A DNA stretch of 64,000 nt from Sandaracinus amylolyticus (GCF_000737325.1 NZ_CP011125.1:3534001-3598000), one strand, 5' to 3'. Positions 44,382 through 56,046 are shown, counted from the stretch's first letter. The notes: generated by a model from the sequence alone, not told the origin. Program-made: numbers and translations.

Positions 44382-46226
44382 GTGAGCGACGAGCCGCCTC
44401 GTCCGGCGCGCGTTCGGCGCAGCTCGTACCGGCGGCTCAGCCTGCCCCCAGGCCGCACCACGCTGCGCGGCATCTGCGCGTCGCCCGGTGTCGCGGTCGG
44501 CAACGTCACGATCTTCGATCGGCGCAGCGTGCCGATCCCGCGCCGCGCCATCGGCACCGTCGAGGTCGACGGAGAGGTGCAGCGCCTGATGAGCGCGCTC
44601 GCGACCTCGCGCCGCGAGCTCGAAGAGGCGCGCGACGCGATCGATCCCAGCGCCGGCGCCGAGCATCGCCTCGTGCTCGAGGCGCACCTCCTGATGCACC
44701 GCGACGAGCTCTTCGTCGGCGCGGCGGTCGAGGGGATCCGCAGCGGGATCAACGCGGAGTGGGCGGTGCGCCGCGCGATCGAGGCGATCGTCCGGCGCCT
44801 CATGACCGCGCGCGAGGCGTACCTCTCGGACCGTGCGCGCGACGTCGAGCAGGTCGGCGAGCACGTCCTGCGCGTGCTCACCGGCGTCGGCTTCCAGCTC
44901 CCCGTGATCGACCGTCCGACGATCCTCGTCGCGTCCGATCTGAGCCCCGCGGAGACCGCGCGCCTGCCGCGCGATCGTGTGCTCGCGCTCGTGACCGATC
45001 TCGGCACCGCGACGAGCCACACCGCGATCCTCGCGCGCGCGCTGGGCATCCCCGCGGTGGTCGGCGTCGACGGCGTCACGCGCACGCTCACGCCGGGGTG
45101 CGTGGTGGTCGTCGACGCGCTGCGCGGCGAGATCGTCGTCGAGCCCGACGAGGACACCCAGCACCGCGCCGAAGAGCGCGCGCGTCGCTATCGCCACTTC
45201 ACCGGGCGGCTGCGTGATCGCGAGGGCGCGTCGGGGCAGACGCGCGACGGAGTGCGCGTCGAGGTGCTCGCGAACGTCGAGCTCGAGGTCGAGGTCGACG
45301 AGGCGCACGCGCAGCGCGCGGAGGGCATCGGGCTCTATCGCACCGAGTTCCTCTATCTCGAGGACGAGCTGCCGAGCGAAGAGATCCAGACCGAGCTCTA
45401 CGCCCGCGTCGCGTCGCGCTTCGGGCCGCGCCCGGTCACGCTGCGCACGTTCGATCTCGGCGCGGACAAGATGCCGCTGCTCGGCACGTCGGCGCTCGGC
45501 GCGGGACGCTCACCGAACCCCGCGCTCGGCTTGCGCGGGCTGCGTCTCTCGCTCGCGTGCCCCGACCTGTTCCGCGTGCAGCTCCGCGCGATGATGCGCG
45601 CCGCCGCGATCGCGCCGCTGCGCGTGATGTTCCCGATGGTCTGCACGCTCGAGGATCTGCGCGCCGCGCGCGCGATGGTCGCGGAGGCGCGTGCCGAGCT
45701 CGAGCGCGACGGCATCCCGTACCGCGCCGTGCCGCTCGGCGCGATGATCGAGGTGCCCTCCGCGGTCGTGCTCGCGGACGCGCTCGCGCGCGAGTGCGAC
45801 TTCTTCAGCGTCGGCACGAACGATCTCGCGCAGTACACGCTGGCGGTCGACCGTCAGAACCCACGGCTCTCGCACATCGCGCGTCCGCTCGAGCCCGCGG
45901 TGCTGCGCTTGCTCGATCTCACGTTCCGCGCATCGCGCGACGCGAGCATCCCGATCTCGATCTGCGGCGATCTCGCGTCGCACCCGATCGCCGTCCCGGT
46001 GCTGCTCGGGCTCGGCTATCGATGCCTCTCGATGAGCGCGTCCGAGATCCCGCTCGTGCGCGAGATCCTCGATCGCGTCGACCTCGTCACGTGCGAAGAG
46101 GTCGCGCGCGCGAGCCTCGCGTGCGCCACCGGGAGCGAGGTCGAGCGCCTCGTCGTCGAGGCGCTCGCGCCGGTGCTGGGCGAGGTCTGGGACGAGCAGG
46201 GGATCGAGCTCAGTCCGGCTCGATGA
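44382..46226 (+). CDS. ptsI: PTS enzyme I
   Basis: The 614-residue enzyme takes phosphate from phosphoenolpyruvate and passes it to HPr. An Arg-rich N-terminal extension of about 25 residues precedes LRGICASPGVAVGNV. The phospho-His lies in LGTATSHTAILARALGIPAVV; the PEP-binding barrel shows GIGLYRTEFLYL, LRTFDLGADKM, MFPMVCTLEDL, FFSVGTNDLAQYTLAVDR and the catalytic Cys in ISICGDLASHP. It starts with GTG at 44382, 13 bp after ptsH. Its 3' end overlaps the convergent lipoprotein gene by 17 bp. Confidence 0.95.
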   Translation: MSDEPPRPARVRRSSYRRLSLPPGRTTLRGICASPGVAVGNVTIFDRRSVPIPRRAIGTVEVDGEVQRLMSALATSRRELEEARDAIDPSAGAEHRLVLEAHLLMHRDELFVGAAVEGIRSGINAEWAVRRAIEAIVRRLMTAREAYLSDRARDVEQVGEHVLRVLTGVGFQLPVIDRPTILVASDLSPAETARLPRDRVLALVTDLGTATSHTAILARALGIPAVVGVDGVTRTLTPGCVVVVDALRGEIVVEPDEDTQHRAEERARRYRHFTGRLRDREGASGQTRDGVRVEVLANVELEVEVDEAHAQRAEGIGLYRTEFLYLEDELPSEEIQTELYARVASRFGPRPVTLRTFDLGADKMPLLGTSALGAGRSPNPALGLRGLRLSLACPDLFRVQLRAMMRAAAIAPLRVMFPMVCTLEDLRAARAMVAEARAELERDGIPYRAVPLGAMIEVPSAVVLADALARECDFFSVGTNDLAQYTLAVDRQNPRLSHIARPLEPAVLRLLDLTFRASRDASIPISICGDLASHPIAVPVLLGLGYRCLSMSASEIPLVREILDRVDLVTCEEVARASLACATGSEVERLVVEALAPVLGEVWDEQGIELSPAR

Positions 46227-46884
46227 TCAGCGCGTCGTCCGGCGGCGCGTCGTCGTCGCGCCCGGGCTCCGGCGGCGTCTCGGTCCGGACCGGCAGCGGG
46301 GCAGGGCGACGCGCGGCCTCGTCCGCGGTTCGCTCCGGCGGCGCGACGATCCCGCCCCGCGCGATCGCCTCCTGGTGCCACTGCCCGATCACGCGCTCGC
46401 TCACGTATCCCGTGTGCCGCGCGACCTCGCGCCCGTGCGCGTCGATCATCACGAGCGTCGGGATCGAGTCGATCGCGCCGAGATCGGTCGTCCCGAGCAG
46501 GATGCGGCCCGCGGGCTCGTACGCGACCGTGTAGGGCGGTGACTGCGACTCGACGTATGCGGCCGTGAACGTCTCGGCATCGGGCTGCACCGCGACCGCG
46601 ATCACCACGGTGTCGAGCGCCTCGCGGGTGAAGCGCGACACGCCGCGCGACGTCGCGAGCGACGCGCCGTCGTACGTCGCGAACAGGAACAGCAGCACCG
46701 GGCTGCCGCGCTGATCCGAGAGCTCGATCGCCTGCCCGTCGTGGGTGCGCAGCGAGAGCTCCATCGCGCGCGCCTCGCGCGGCGCGTGGCTCGATCCGAT
46801 CGTCTCGGACGACGACGACGCGCTCGCGCCGCCGCACGCAGCGAGGAGGACGAACGCCGACGAACGAACGATCGAGCGCAGCAC
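46210..46884 (-). CDS. Thioredoxin-fold (TlpA/ResA-like) lipoprotein lacking CxxC
   Basis: The 224-residue protein has a lipoprotein signal (VLLAACGG), then a TlpA-like domain: LRTHDGQAIELSDQRGSPVL, FLFATYDGASLATSRG at the place where WCxxC normally sits, and DSIPTLVMIDAHGREVARHTG with the cis-Pro (IPT). The redox cysteines are missing, so it is probably a binding or structural member. A disordered Pro/Asp tail ends it. GTG at 46884 follows AGAAGG at good spacing; 46902 is an alternative. It overlaps the ptsI end by 17 bp. Confidence 0.78.
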   Translation of the reverse strand: MLRSIVRSSAFVLLAACGGASASSSSETIGSSHAPREARAMELSLRTHDGQAIELSDQRGSPVLLFLFATYDGASLATSRGVSRFTREALDTVVIAVAVQPDAETFTAAYVESQSPPYTVAYEPAGRILLGTTDLGAIDSIPTLVMIDAHGREVARHTGYVSERVIGQWHQEAIARGGIVAPPERTADEAARRPAPLPVRTETPPEPGRDDDAPPDDALIIEPD

Positions 46885-46924
46885 TGACAGGCCTTCTATC
46901 ACGGCTCTAGACTGTTCGAGGCCC

Positions 46925-47812
46925 GTGCGATCTTCCCCCCGCCTCGAGCTCGTCCGCGAGCGCCTCGACGCCCTCCTGCAGTCGACCGACGCAGCGTCGC
47001 GTCGCGACGCCGATCCCGTCTCGTTCGTGCACCGGTATGCGCGCGCCGACGATCGCGAGGTCGTCGCATTGATCGCGGCCTCGCTCGCGTTCGGCAACGT
47101 CGTCGCGATCCGCGCGAAGGTCGCGCGGGTGCTCGAGGCGCTCGGCCCGTCGCCCGCCGCGACGATCGATCGCGAGCCGCGCGCGCAGCTCGACGAGCGA
47201 CTGCGAGGCTTCGTGCACCGGGTGTGGCGCGGCCCCGACGTCGCCGCGATGCTCGCCCACGCCGGCGCGATCCGGCGGGCGCACGGCTCGCTCGGCGCGG
47301 CGTTCGCGACGTGGCTGCGCGCCTGCGACGAGACGATCGACGATCGTGACGACGCGTTCGTCGAAGCGCTCGCGCGGCTCGCCGACGCGCTCCGAGGCGA
47401 GGACGCCTCGCGCGGCTTGCGCCACCTCGTCCCCGATCCGCGCGCGGGGAGCGCGTGCAAGCGCCTCTTGCTGTGGCTGCGCTGGATGATCCGTCCGGCG
47501 GACGGAGTCGATCTCGGTCTCTGGCCGGTCTCGCCCTCGCGCTTGGTGATTCCCGTCGATACGCACGTGCACCGCATCGCGCAGAACCTCGACCTCACGC
47601 GCCGCAACGACGCCTCGCTGCGCACCGCCGCGGAGATCACGTCGAAGCTGCGCACCTTCGATGCGAACGATCCGGTGCGATACGACTTCGCGATCTGCCA
47701 TCTCGGCGTCAGCCGCGAGTGCCCGAGCCGGCGCGACGTCGCGCGCTGCGAGACGTGCGTGCTGAAGGAAGCGTGCCGCCACTGGCAGCGCGACGCGCGG
47801 AAGCGTCGCTGA
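46925..47812 (+). CDS. TIGR02757-family protein
   Basis: The 295-residue protein has the conserved order of this family: DPVSFVHRYARADDREVVAL near the start, IAASLAFGNVVAIRAKVARV, RRAHGSLGAAF, LLLWLRWMIRPADGVDLGLW and PVDTHVHRIAQNLDLTRRND, then a Cys-rich end (CHLGVSRECPSRRDVARCETCVLKEACRH) that could bind an FeS cluster or zinc, as in HhH-GPD DNA glycosylases to which the helical core is distantly similar. Function is unknown. GTG at 46925 lies 11 nt after TAGACT. It diverges from the thioredoxin-fold gene with 40 bp between. Confidence 0.85.
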   Translation: MRSSPRLELVRERLDALLQSTDAASRRDADPVSFVHRYARADDREVVALIAASLAFGNVVAIRAKVARVLEALGPSPAATIDREPRAQLDERLRGFVHRVWRGPDVAAMLAHAGAIRRAHGSLGAAFATWLRACDETIDDRDDAFVEALARLADALRGEDASRGLRHLVPDPRAGSACKRLLLWLRWMIRPADGVDLGLWPVSPSRLVIPVDTHVHRIAQNLDLTRRNDASLRTAAEITSKLRTFDANDPVRYDFAICHLGVSRECPSRRDVARCETCVLKEACRHWQRDARKRR

Positions 47813-47931
47813 ACGTCAGCCCCAGCGCTCGCGCTCCGTCCTCGGCATCGCGCGCTCGGCGAGCGGCGCGCTCGTGTCGAACGAGACCGCTGCGTCGCTC
47901 GACATCGCGCGCGAGCGCACATCGGAATTCC

Positions 47932-47960
47932 TTGACCTCTCGCGCGCTTTCCATTGCCAT
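47932..47960 (+). promoter_or_regulatory. Candidate sigma-70 promoter for the trkH-type gene
   Basis: TTGACC (47932-47937) and TGCCAT (47955-47960) are separated by 17 bp. The -35 is good, the -10 weak. Its position 6 nt before GTG at 47967 would make the transcript leaderless, as inferred for other genes here, and supports that start over GTG at 47874. Confidence 0.4.
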
Positions 47961-47966
47961 CGCGGT

Positions 47967-49853
47967 GTGAGCGAGCCGCGACCGAGCACGCCGCCGCCGC
48001 GCGGCAGCCTGCCGCCCGAGGAGCGCGCGTCGCGCGCCTCGCTGCTCGACGTCGCGCACGCACCCGTCGCGAAGGGACGCGCCGCCGCGCAGAGCCTCGG
48101 CCTCACCGGGGTGCTCGTGGCCGCGCTCGTGATCGTCGTCGTCGACTTCGGTCTCGCGATCCACCTGTGGGCCTCCATCCCGCTCACCGTCCTGCAGACC
48201 GCGCTCGCGTTCCCGTGGATGGAGCTCGTGCTGCGCGCCGAGACCGGCGAGCGGCGGCCGCGCGGATGGCTCCCGAAGGCGCGCATGCTGCTCGCGCACT
48301 TCGTCAACATCGGGCTCCTCGCGTTCGCGCTCGTCGAGAAGTGGATCGCGCTCGTCGGCGCGCTGCACGCGAGCGACGTCACGCCCTTCGTCTCGAGCTA
48401 CCGATCGTTCTCCGTCGTCGCGCTCGTGATGGCGACGCTCGGGATCCTCGGCCGCGGCCATCGCGCGCAGCGCTTCCTCGCCGACGCCGCCGATCACCCG
48501 GCGCGCCTGATGGTCCTCTCGTTCGGCATCACCGCCTTCCTCGGCGGCTTCCTCCTCACGCTCCCCGAGGCCGTCGTCCGCGTGGAGGACGCGTCGTTCC
48601 TCGACGGGCTCTTCACCGCGACCAGCGCGGTGTGCGTGACCGGCCTCGCGGTGAACGACGTCGGCGCGACGTACACGTTCTTCGGCGAGGCCGTGATCGT
48701 CGTCCTCGCGCAGATCGGCGGGCTCGGGATCATGGTGCTCTCCGCGTCGTTCGTGGTGCTCGCCGGCCGCAAGCTCCGCGTGAAGCAGAGCGCGGTGCTC
48801 GTCGAGATGATCGACGCGGGCTCGCTCGCCGCGCTCCGCCGCACGCTGATCGCGATCGTCGGCTACACGCTGCTCTTCGAGGCGATCGGCGCGCTGCTGC
48901 TGTACGCGTTCACCGGGTTCCACCCCGAGGTGATGCGCGGCCCCGACGATCCCCATCCGATCGCGGGCGCGGGGGATCGCGCGTGGTGGTCGGTGTTCAC
49001 CGCGGTCAGCGCGTTCTGCAACGCCGGCTTCTGCCTCAGCCACGCGAACCTCGCGGGCTTCGCGGCGAGCTGGCCGATCTGCCTCACCGTCGCGGCCCTG
49101 ATCACCGTCGGTGGCATCGGATTCCCGGTGATCGACGAGCTGCGCAGGCACGCGTGGGAGCGCGTTCGACGCCGCCGTCCGGACCGCCTCTCGCTCCACG
49201 CGCGCATCGTGCTGGGGACGAGCGCCATGCTCACGCTGGGCGTCGCCGCGATCCTGCTGGTGCTCGAGTGGAGCCAGTCGCTCGCGCATCTTCCGTGGCA
49301 CGCGCGCGTGCTCGCGTCGCTCTTCCAGTCGGTCAGCATGCGCACGGCGGGCTTCAACACGATCGACCTCGGCGCGATGCGCGCGGTGAGCATCGCGCTC
49401 GCGTGCGTGGTGATGGTCATCGGCGCATCGCCCGGCTCGACCGGCGGCGGCATCAAGACCACGTCGTTCGCGGCGATCTGCGCCGAGGTCTGGGCCGAGC
49501 TGCGCGGCCACGCCTCGGCGCGCCTGCTCGATCGGCGCCTCGAGCCCGGCGTGGTGCGCCGCGCGATGGGCGTCACGTTCCTCTCGCTCGCGATCGTGAT
49601 GCTCGGCACGTTCGCGATGCTGATGACCGAGGATCACGAGCCGCTGCGCATTCTCTTCGAGGTGTGCAGCGCGTTCTCCACGGCCGGTCTGTCGACCGGC
49701 ATCACGTCGTCGCTCAGCCCGGCCGGCAAGCTCGTGCTCATCGTGATGATGTTCGCGGGCCGCACGGGCCCGCTCACGCTCGCGCTCGCGATGGCGACCG
49801 AGACGAAGCGCACGCCGGTCCAGCTCGCATCCGAGCGCGTGATGATCGGCTGA
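47967..49853 (+). CDS. TrkH/KtrB-type potassium transporter
   Basis: The 628-residue protein has extra N-terminal helices (about residues 40-155) followed by the TrkH/KtrB core with four pore loops, recognisable as TSAVCVTGLAV, SAFCNAGFCLS, SVSMRTAGFNT and SAFSTAGLSTG, each with the selectivity Gly. Motif QIGGLGIMVLS and ASPGSTGGGIKTTS are typical. It imports K+ with a TrkA/KtrA regulatory partner, encoded 39 bp downstream. The start is uncertain: GTG at 47967 is chosen for its promoter, and 47874 is open in frame. The N-terminal extra helices are more than KtrB usually has. Confidence 0.9.
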   Translation: MSEPRPSTPPPRGSLPPEERASRASLLDVAHAPVAKGRAAAQSLGLTGVLVAALVIVVVDFGLAIHLWASIPLTVLQTALAFPWMELVLRAETGERRPRGWLPKARMLLAHFVNIGLLAFALVEKWIALVGALHASDVTPFVSSYRSFSVVALVMATLGILGRGHRAQRFLADAADHPARLMVLSFGITAFLGGFLLTLPEAVVRVEDASFLDGLFTATSAVCVTGLAVNDVGATYTFFGEAVIVVLAQIGGLGIMVLSASFVVLAGRKLRVKQSAVLVEMIDAGSLAALRRTLIAIVGYTLLFEAIGALLLYAFTGFHPEVMRGPDDPHPIAGAGDRAWWSVFTAVSAFCNAGFCLSHANLAGFAASWPICLTVAALITVGGIGFPVIDELRRHAWERVRRRRPDRLSLHARIVLGTSAMLTLGVAAILLVLEWSQSLAHLPWHARVLASLFQSVSMRTAGFNTIDLGAMRAVSIALACVVMVIGASPGSTGGGIKTTSFAAICAEVWAELRGHASARLLDRRLEPGVVRRAMGVTFLSLAIVMLGTFAMLMTEDHEPLRILFEVCSAFSTAGLSTGITSSLSPAGKLVLIVMMFAGRTGPLTLALAMATETKRTPVQLASERVMIG

Positions 49854-49860
49854 TCGACCC

Positions 49861-49876
49861 ATGAGCGTCCGCTCAT
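49861..49876. promoter_or_regulatory. Palindrome between trkH-type and trkA-type genes
   Basis: ATGAGCGTCCGCTCAT, with 7-bp arms and a 2-bp centre, lies in the 39-bp spacer. It matches the palindrome at 37801 at 15 of 16 positions. A repressor site controlling the trkA-type gene alone, or an RNA hairpin adjusting its expression relative to the channel, are possible. Confidence 0.4.
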
Positions 49877-49892
49877 CCCAGAGGGCGAAGGT

Positions 49893-50561
49893 ATGAAGGC
49901 GAAGAAGGTGCTCGTGATCGGCGTGGGCCGCTTCGGAGACTCGCTGATCGAGACGCTCTGGCAGGCGCGCGCCGAGATCATCGCGGTCGACGCGGACCCC
50001 GAGCAGGTCGAGCAGGTGAAGGACAAGACGAGCGCGGCGTTCGTGGGCGACGCGACCGATCCGCGTGTGCTCTCCGCGATCGGCGCCGATCTCGTCGACA
50101 CCGCGGTGGTCACGTTCGGCGAGGACTTCGAGGCGACCGTGCTCTGCGTCACCACGCTCAGGAAGATGGGCGTGAAGGACGTCGTCGCGCGCGCCGCGAC
50201 GATGCGCCAGGCCGAGGTGCTCCGCATGGTCGGCGCCTCGCGCGTCGTGCAGCTCGAGCACGAGATGGGTCATCGCGTGGCGGCCGATCTGGTCATGCCC
50301 GTCGCGAGCGATCTGCTCGACTTCGCCCACGGCGTGCGGGTCGTGCCCTGGATCGCCGAGGGCAAGATGGTGGGCAAGACGCTCGCGCAGGCCGAGCTCC
50401 GCAAGCGCTGGGAGATCCACGTGCTCGGCGTTCGCCCGCAGGGCGCGGGCGGGAAGAAGCTCGAGGTGCCCGGCGCCGACTACACGATCGCGGCGGGCGA
50501 CACGCTGCTCATCGCCGGCGCGGAGGCGTCGATCAACCGCTTCGTGCGCGAGAGCGAGTAA
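49893..50561 (+). CDS. TrkA/KtrA RCK regulatory subunit
   Basis: The 222-residue protein has an N-terminal Rossmann RCK domain (VLVIGVGRFGDSLIETLWQA, IIAVDADPEQVEQVKDK, AAFVGDATDPRVL) that binds NAD(H)/ATP and a C-terminal TrkA_C domain (about 140-220; GKTLAQAELRKRWEIHVLGV, AAGDTLLIAGAEASINRF). It is single-RCK like KtrA, forming an octameric ring that gates the upstream channel. It is followed by a 101-bp gap before the TPP enzyme gene. Confidence 0.93.
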   Translation: MKAKKVLVIGVGRFGDSLIETLWQARAEIIAVDADPEQVEQVKDKTSAAFVGDATDPRVLSAIGADLVDTAVVTFGEDFEATVLCVTTLRKMGVKDVVARAATMRQAEVLRMVGASRVVQLEHEMGHRVAADLVMPVASDLLDFAHGVRVVPWIAEGKMVGKTLAQAELRKRWEIHVLGVRPQGAGGKKLEVPGADYTIAAGDTLLIAGAEASINRFVRESE

Positions 50562-50662
50562 CCCGGGGTTGTCGTTCCGCCCGCGATGCCCGAGATCGAG
50601 GCTCGCGACGAAGCCGCGCGCGATCGAGTAGCGTCGCGCACGACCAGCGGGAGGGCCGAACG

Positions 50663-52300
<1,638 letters not shown>

Positions 52301-52308
52301 GGACCATC

Positions 52309-53748
<1,440 letters not shown>

Positions 53749-53758
53749 GCGCGCGCGG

Positions 53759-53803
53759 TGATCGTTGGACCTCCAACGAGGTTGGTTGGAGCTCCAACGA
53801 TCA
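53759..53803. terminator. 45-bp nested palindrome between convergent genes
   Basis: Two 19-nt arms (53759-53777 and 53785-53803) around a 7-nt centre pair at 18 of 19 positions. Each arm contains its own dyad: GTTGGACCTCCAAC on the left and the perfect GTTGGAGCTCCAAC on the right. It exactly fills the gap between the aldehyde dehydrogenase stop region and the stop of the minus-strand gene at 53804. It may serve as a two-way terminator without U-tract, or as a tandem operator. Confidence 0.6.
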
Positions 53804-54406
53804 TCAGACCCACGAGACCGCGAAGGCCATGTGCTCGGCGTTCAGCATCTCCGGGATCTGCTTCAGGAACACGCGCCGCGTGACGAGCCCGAGGCTGCTC
53901 TCGAACCAGCCCTGCCAGCCGTTCCGGAAGTACGGCGCCTGGACCATGCGCGTGCCGAGGCACTCGATGCGCGCGTCCTTCATGCCCGTCTTGTAGACCG
54001 CGGCCGAGCCCCCGATCATCACGCGGTCGAACACCTTCTGCGCCTGCGCGAGCACGAGCTCCATCGATACGCCCGCGCCCGACGCGCGCATCGCGCGCAG
54101 CAGCGTCTCGATGTACGCGTTCTGGACGCGCGCCGCGGACTCGCGCCCGATCGCGACCTGCTCCGCCGCGTCGGGGATCAGCACGCTCATCGCCTGGTAG
54201 TGCGCGAGCGCGACCTCGACCGGCACCCACGACGTCGCGACGAGCTCGCGCATCGCTTTCACGTGCTCGGCCGCGAGCGTCGCCCAGTACGCGTCGGCGA
54301 CCCCTCGCTCCTCGACCTGACGCATCGAGTTCGCCAGCACCGTGCCTCGCAGATGCGAGTTGGGCGGCACCGGGCTGCGCGGTGCGAGGATGACGGTCTC
54401 CGCCAC
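53804..54406 (-). CDS. Possible TIGR02265/DUF2378-like myxobacterial protein
   Basis: The 200-residue protein has SHLRGTVLANSMRQVEERG near the start, then LVATSWVPVEVALAHYQAM, QVAIGRESAARVQNAYIETL, KVFDRVMIGGSAAVYKTGMK and a C-terminal beta-rich end. The arrangement RG-x-VL...SW-x-P...HY and a later GWxGWFE echo TIGR02265/DUF2378 proteins, a family expanded in myxobacteria; the match is by eye and moderate. Function is unknown. GTG at 54406 is preferred; GTG at 54439 would leave only 8 bp to the divergent gene start region. Confidence 0.6.
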   Translation of the reverse strand: MAETVILAPRSPVPPNSHLRGTVLANSMRQVEERGVADAYWATLAAEHVKAMRELVATSWVPVEVALAHYQAMSVLIPDAAEQVAIGRESAARVQNAYIETLLRAMRASGAGVSMELVLAQAQKVFDRVMIGGSAAVYKTGMKDARIECLGTRMVQAPYFRNGWQGWFESSLGLVTRRVFLKQIPEMLNAEHMAFAVSWV

Positions 54407-54459
54407 GTCGTTCGAGCGTAGCGCAGTCGAGCGTTGCACGTTCGCTCGTGGAACGGTCG

Positions 54460-55053
54460 ATGCTCGTCACGAAGGAGGGAATCAACGAGAGCGAGGCGGA
54501 CGTGGCGACGCGAGACGAGAGAGCGAGAGCGGATCGTGAGCGCGCGATCGTGGGCCCCGGTGTGCTCGCGGGCCTCTTCGCGGCGACCGTGATGGGCCTG
54601 ATCCTGATGAGCGGCGCGGCCCTGCTCGGGCGCGGGTTCTGGACGCCGATGCAGCTGATCGGCGCGACCGTGCTGCGCGATCGCTGGAGCGAGCTCCCGA
54701 TGCTCGCCGGCCTCGCGGGCGTGGTGCTGCACCTCGGGGTCGGTGTGGCGTGGGGCGTCGTGTTCACGGCGCTGACCCGACGCGTGCACGGCCGCAGCAA
54801 CCTCGCGATGCTCGGGATCCTGTTCGCCGCGTTCGTCTTCATGGTGATGACGTACGGCGTCGCGCCGTGGGCCAGCCCGTGGTTCTTCTCGAGCTATCAC
54901 GTGGGCCGATACTTCATCGTGCACCTCGTGTTCGGCCTGGTGCTCGGCCTCTCGCTGCCGAGCGCGGAGCACGTGATCGCGACGCGCCGCGCGCACCTGC
55001 ATCGCCACGGTCCGGTCCTGCGCCGGAGCCCGTTCCGGCGCAGGACGGTCTGA
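54460..55053 (+). CDS. Membrane protein with four predicted helices
   Basis: The product (197 residues from ATG 54460; GTG 54448 and 54502 are in-frame alternatives) has a charged N-terminal region and four hydrophobic helices: GVLAGLFAATVMGLILMSG, MLAGLAGVVLHLGVGVAWGV, NLAMLGILFAAFVFMVMTYG and YFIVHLVFGLVLGLSLPS. The tail is Arg-rich. I recognise no family. Its stop is immediately next to the stop of the ECF sigma gene on the other strand. Confidence 0.65.
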   Translation: MLVTKEGINESEADVATRDERARADRERAIVGPGVLAGLFAATVMGLILMSGAALLGRGFWTPMQLIGATVLRDRWSELPMLAGLAGVVLHLGVGVAWGVVFTALTRRVHGRSNLAMLGILFAAFVFMVMTYGVAPWASPWFFSSYHVGRYFIVHLVFGLVLGLSLPSAEHVIATRRAHLHRHGPVLRRSPFRRRTV

Positions 55054-56046
55054 TCACCAGTAACGGTGGCCGTTCAGCTTGAACGGCACGTCGAGCTCGC
55101 GGCTGATCTCTTCGATCACGTCGGGCGTGTAGAAGTAGTTGCGCACGCGCGCGATGTGATCGCCGTCGATCTCCACGCGCGTGAACGCGCGCACGGCCTC
55201 GCCGTCCTCGTGGTCGTACCAGTGCACGAGGAGCCACTCGCCGCGATGCGAACGCACCTCGATGCGCGGCGGCGTGGGGCGCGCGCCCTGGATGAAGCGC
55301 GGATCGATCCCGCCCTCGACGTCCGCCGCGGCGAGCCGACGGCTCCCGAACATCATCCCGGTGAGCGCGCCGCTCCGCGCGGCCTCGCGGCCGTACTGCG
55401 TGCACACGCGCACCACCTCGACCGTGCTGCGCTCCATCAGCAGCGCCGCCACGCGATCGAGATCGTGCGCGTTGAACGCGTCGACGAACGCATCGATCAC
55501 CTCGCGCGAGGGGAGGGGACGCGCCCGCTCGTGCATCGCGGGATCGACGAGCTTGCTGCGCCCTCCGTGCAGCGCTGCCTTCACCGCGCCGATGGTCGTC
55601 GAGAGCGTCTCCGCGATCTCCTCGAGCGTGAGGTCGAACACGTCCTTCAGCACCACGGACGCGCGCTCCTGCGGCGAGAGCTGCGAGAGCAGCGTGCCCG
55701 CGGCCTCGCGCTGCGCCCGCGGGTCGCTCGTGGTGCTCGCCGCGTCGATCTCGCTCGCGAGCTCGCGCTGCCTTCGCACGCGATCGATCCAGAGGTTCGA
55801 CGCGACGCGGAAGAGCCACGCGCGCGGCCTCGCGGGCGCATTCCCTTCGAGCGTCCCGAGCGTCACGAACGCGCGCGCGAGCGTGTCCTGCACGAGGTCG
55901 TCCGCGTCCCACGGCGAGCGCGTGAGGTGGCGACAGTAGCGATAGAGCTCGGGCCGGAGCGGCTCGTAGAGATCGAGGAATCGATGCCACGAGCCCTTCA
56001 CGGCATCGGACAGATCGAGCACCGGATCGTCGTTCTTCGTCGTCAT
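55054..56046 (-). CDS. ECF sigma factor with C-terminal SnoaL-like domain
   Basis: The 330-residue protein has sigma region 2 (about 20-90: LYRYCRHLTRSPWDADDLVQ, RPRAWLFRVASNLWIDRVRR) and region 4 (about 115-165: LSPQERASVVLKDVFDLTLE, TTIGAVKAALHGGRSKL). A further 155 residues form a SnoaL/NTF2-like domain (DAFVDAFNAHDLDRVAALLM, DGDHIARVRNYFYTPDVIEE). In such extended ECF groups the tail replaces a separate anti-sigma factor. No anti-sigma gene is adjacent, in keeping with this. Targets are unknown. Confidence 0.9.
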   Translation of the reverse strand: MTTKNDDPVLDLSDAVKGSWHRFLDLYEPLRPELYRYCRHLTRSPWDADDLVQDTLARAFVTLGTLEGNAPARPRAWLFRVASNLWIDRVRRQRELASEIDAASTTSDPRAQREAAGTLLSQLSPQERASVVLKDVFDLTLEEIAETLSTTIGAVKAALHGGRSKLVDPAMHERARPLPSREVIDAFVDAFNAHDLDRVAALLMERSTVEVVRVCTQYGREAARSGALTGMMFGSRRLAAADVEGGIDPRFIQGARPTPPRIEVRSHRGEWLLVHWYDHEDGEAVRAFTRVEIDGDHIARVRNYFYTPDVIEEISRELDVPFKLNGHRYW

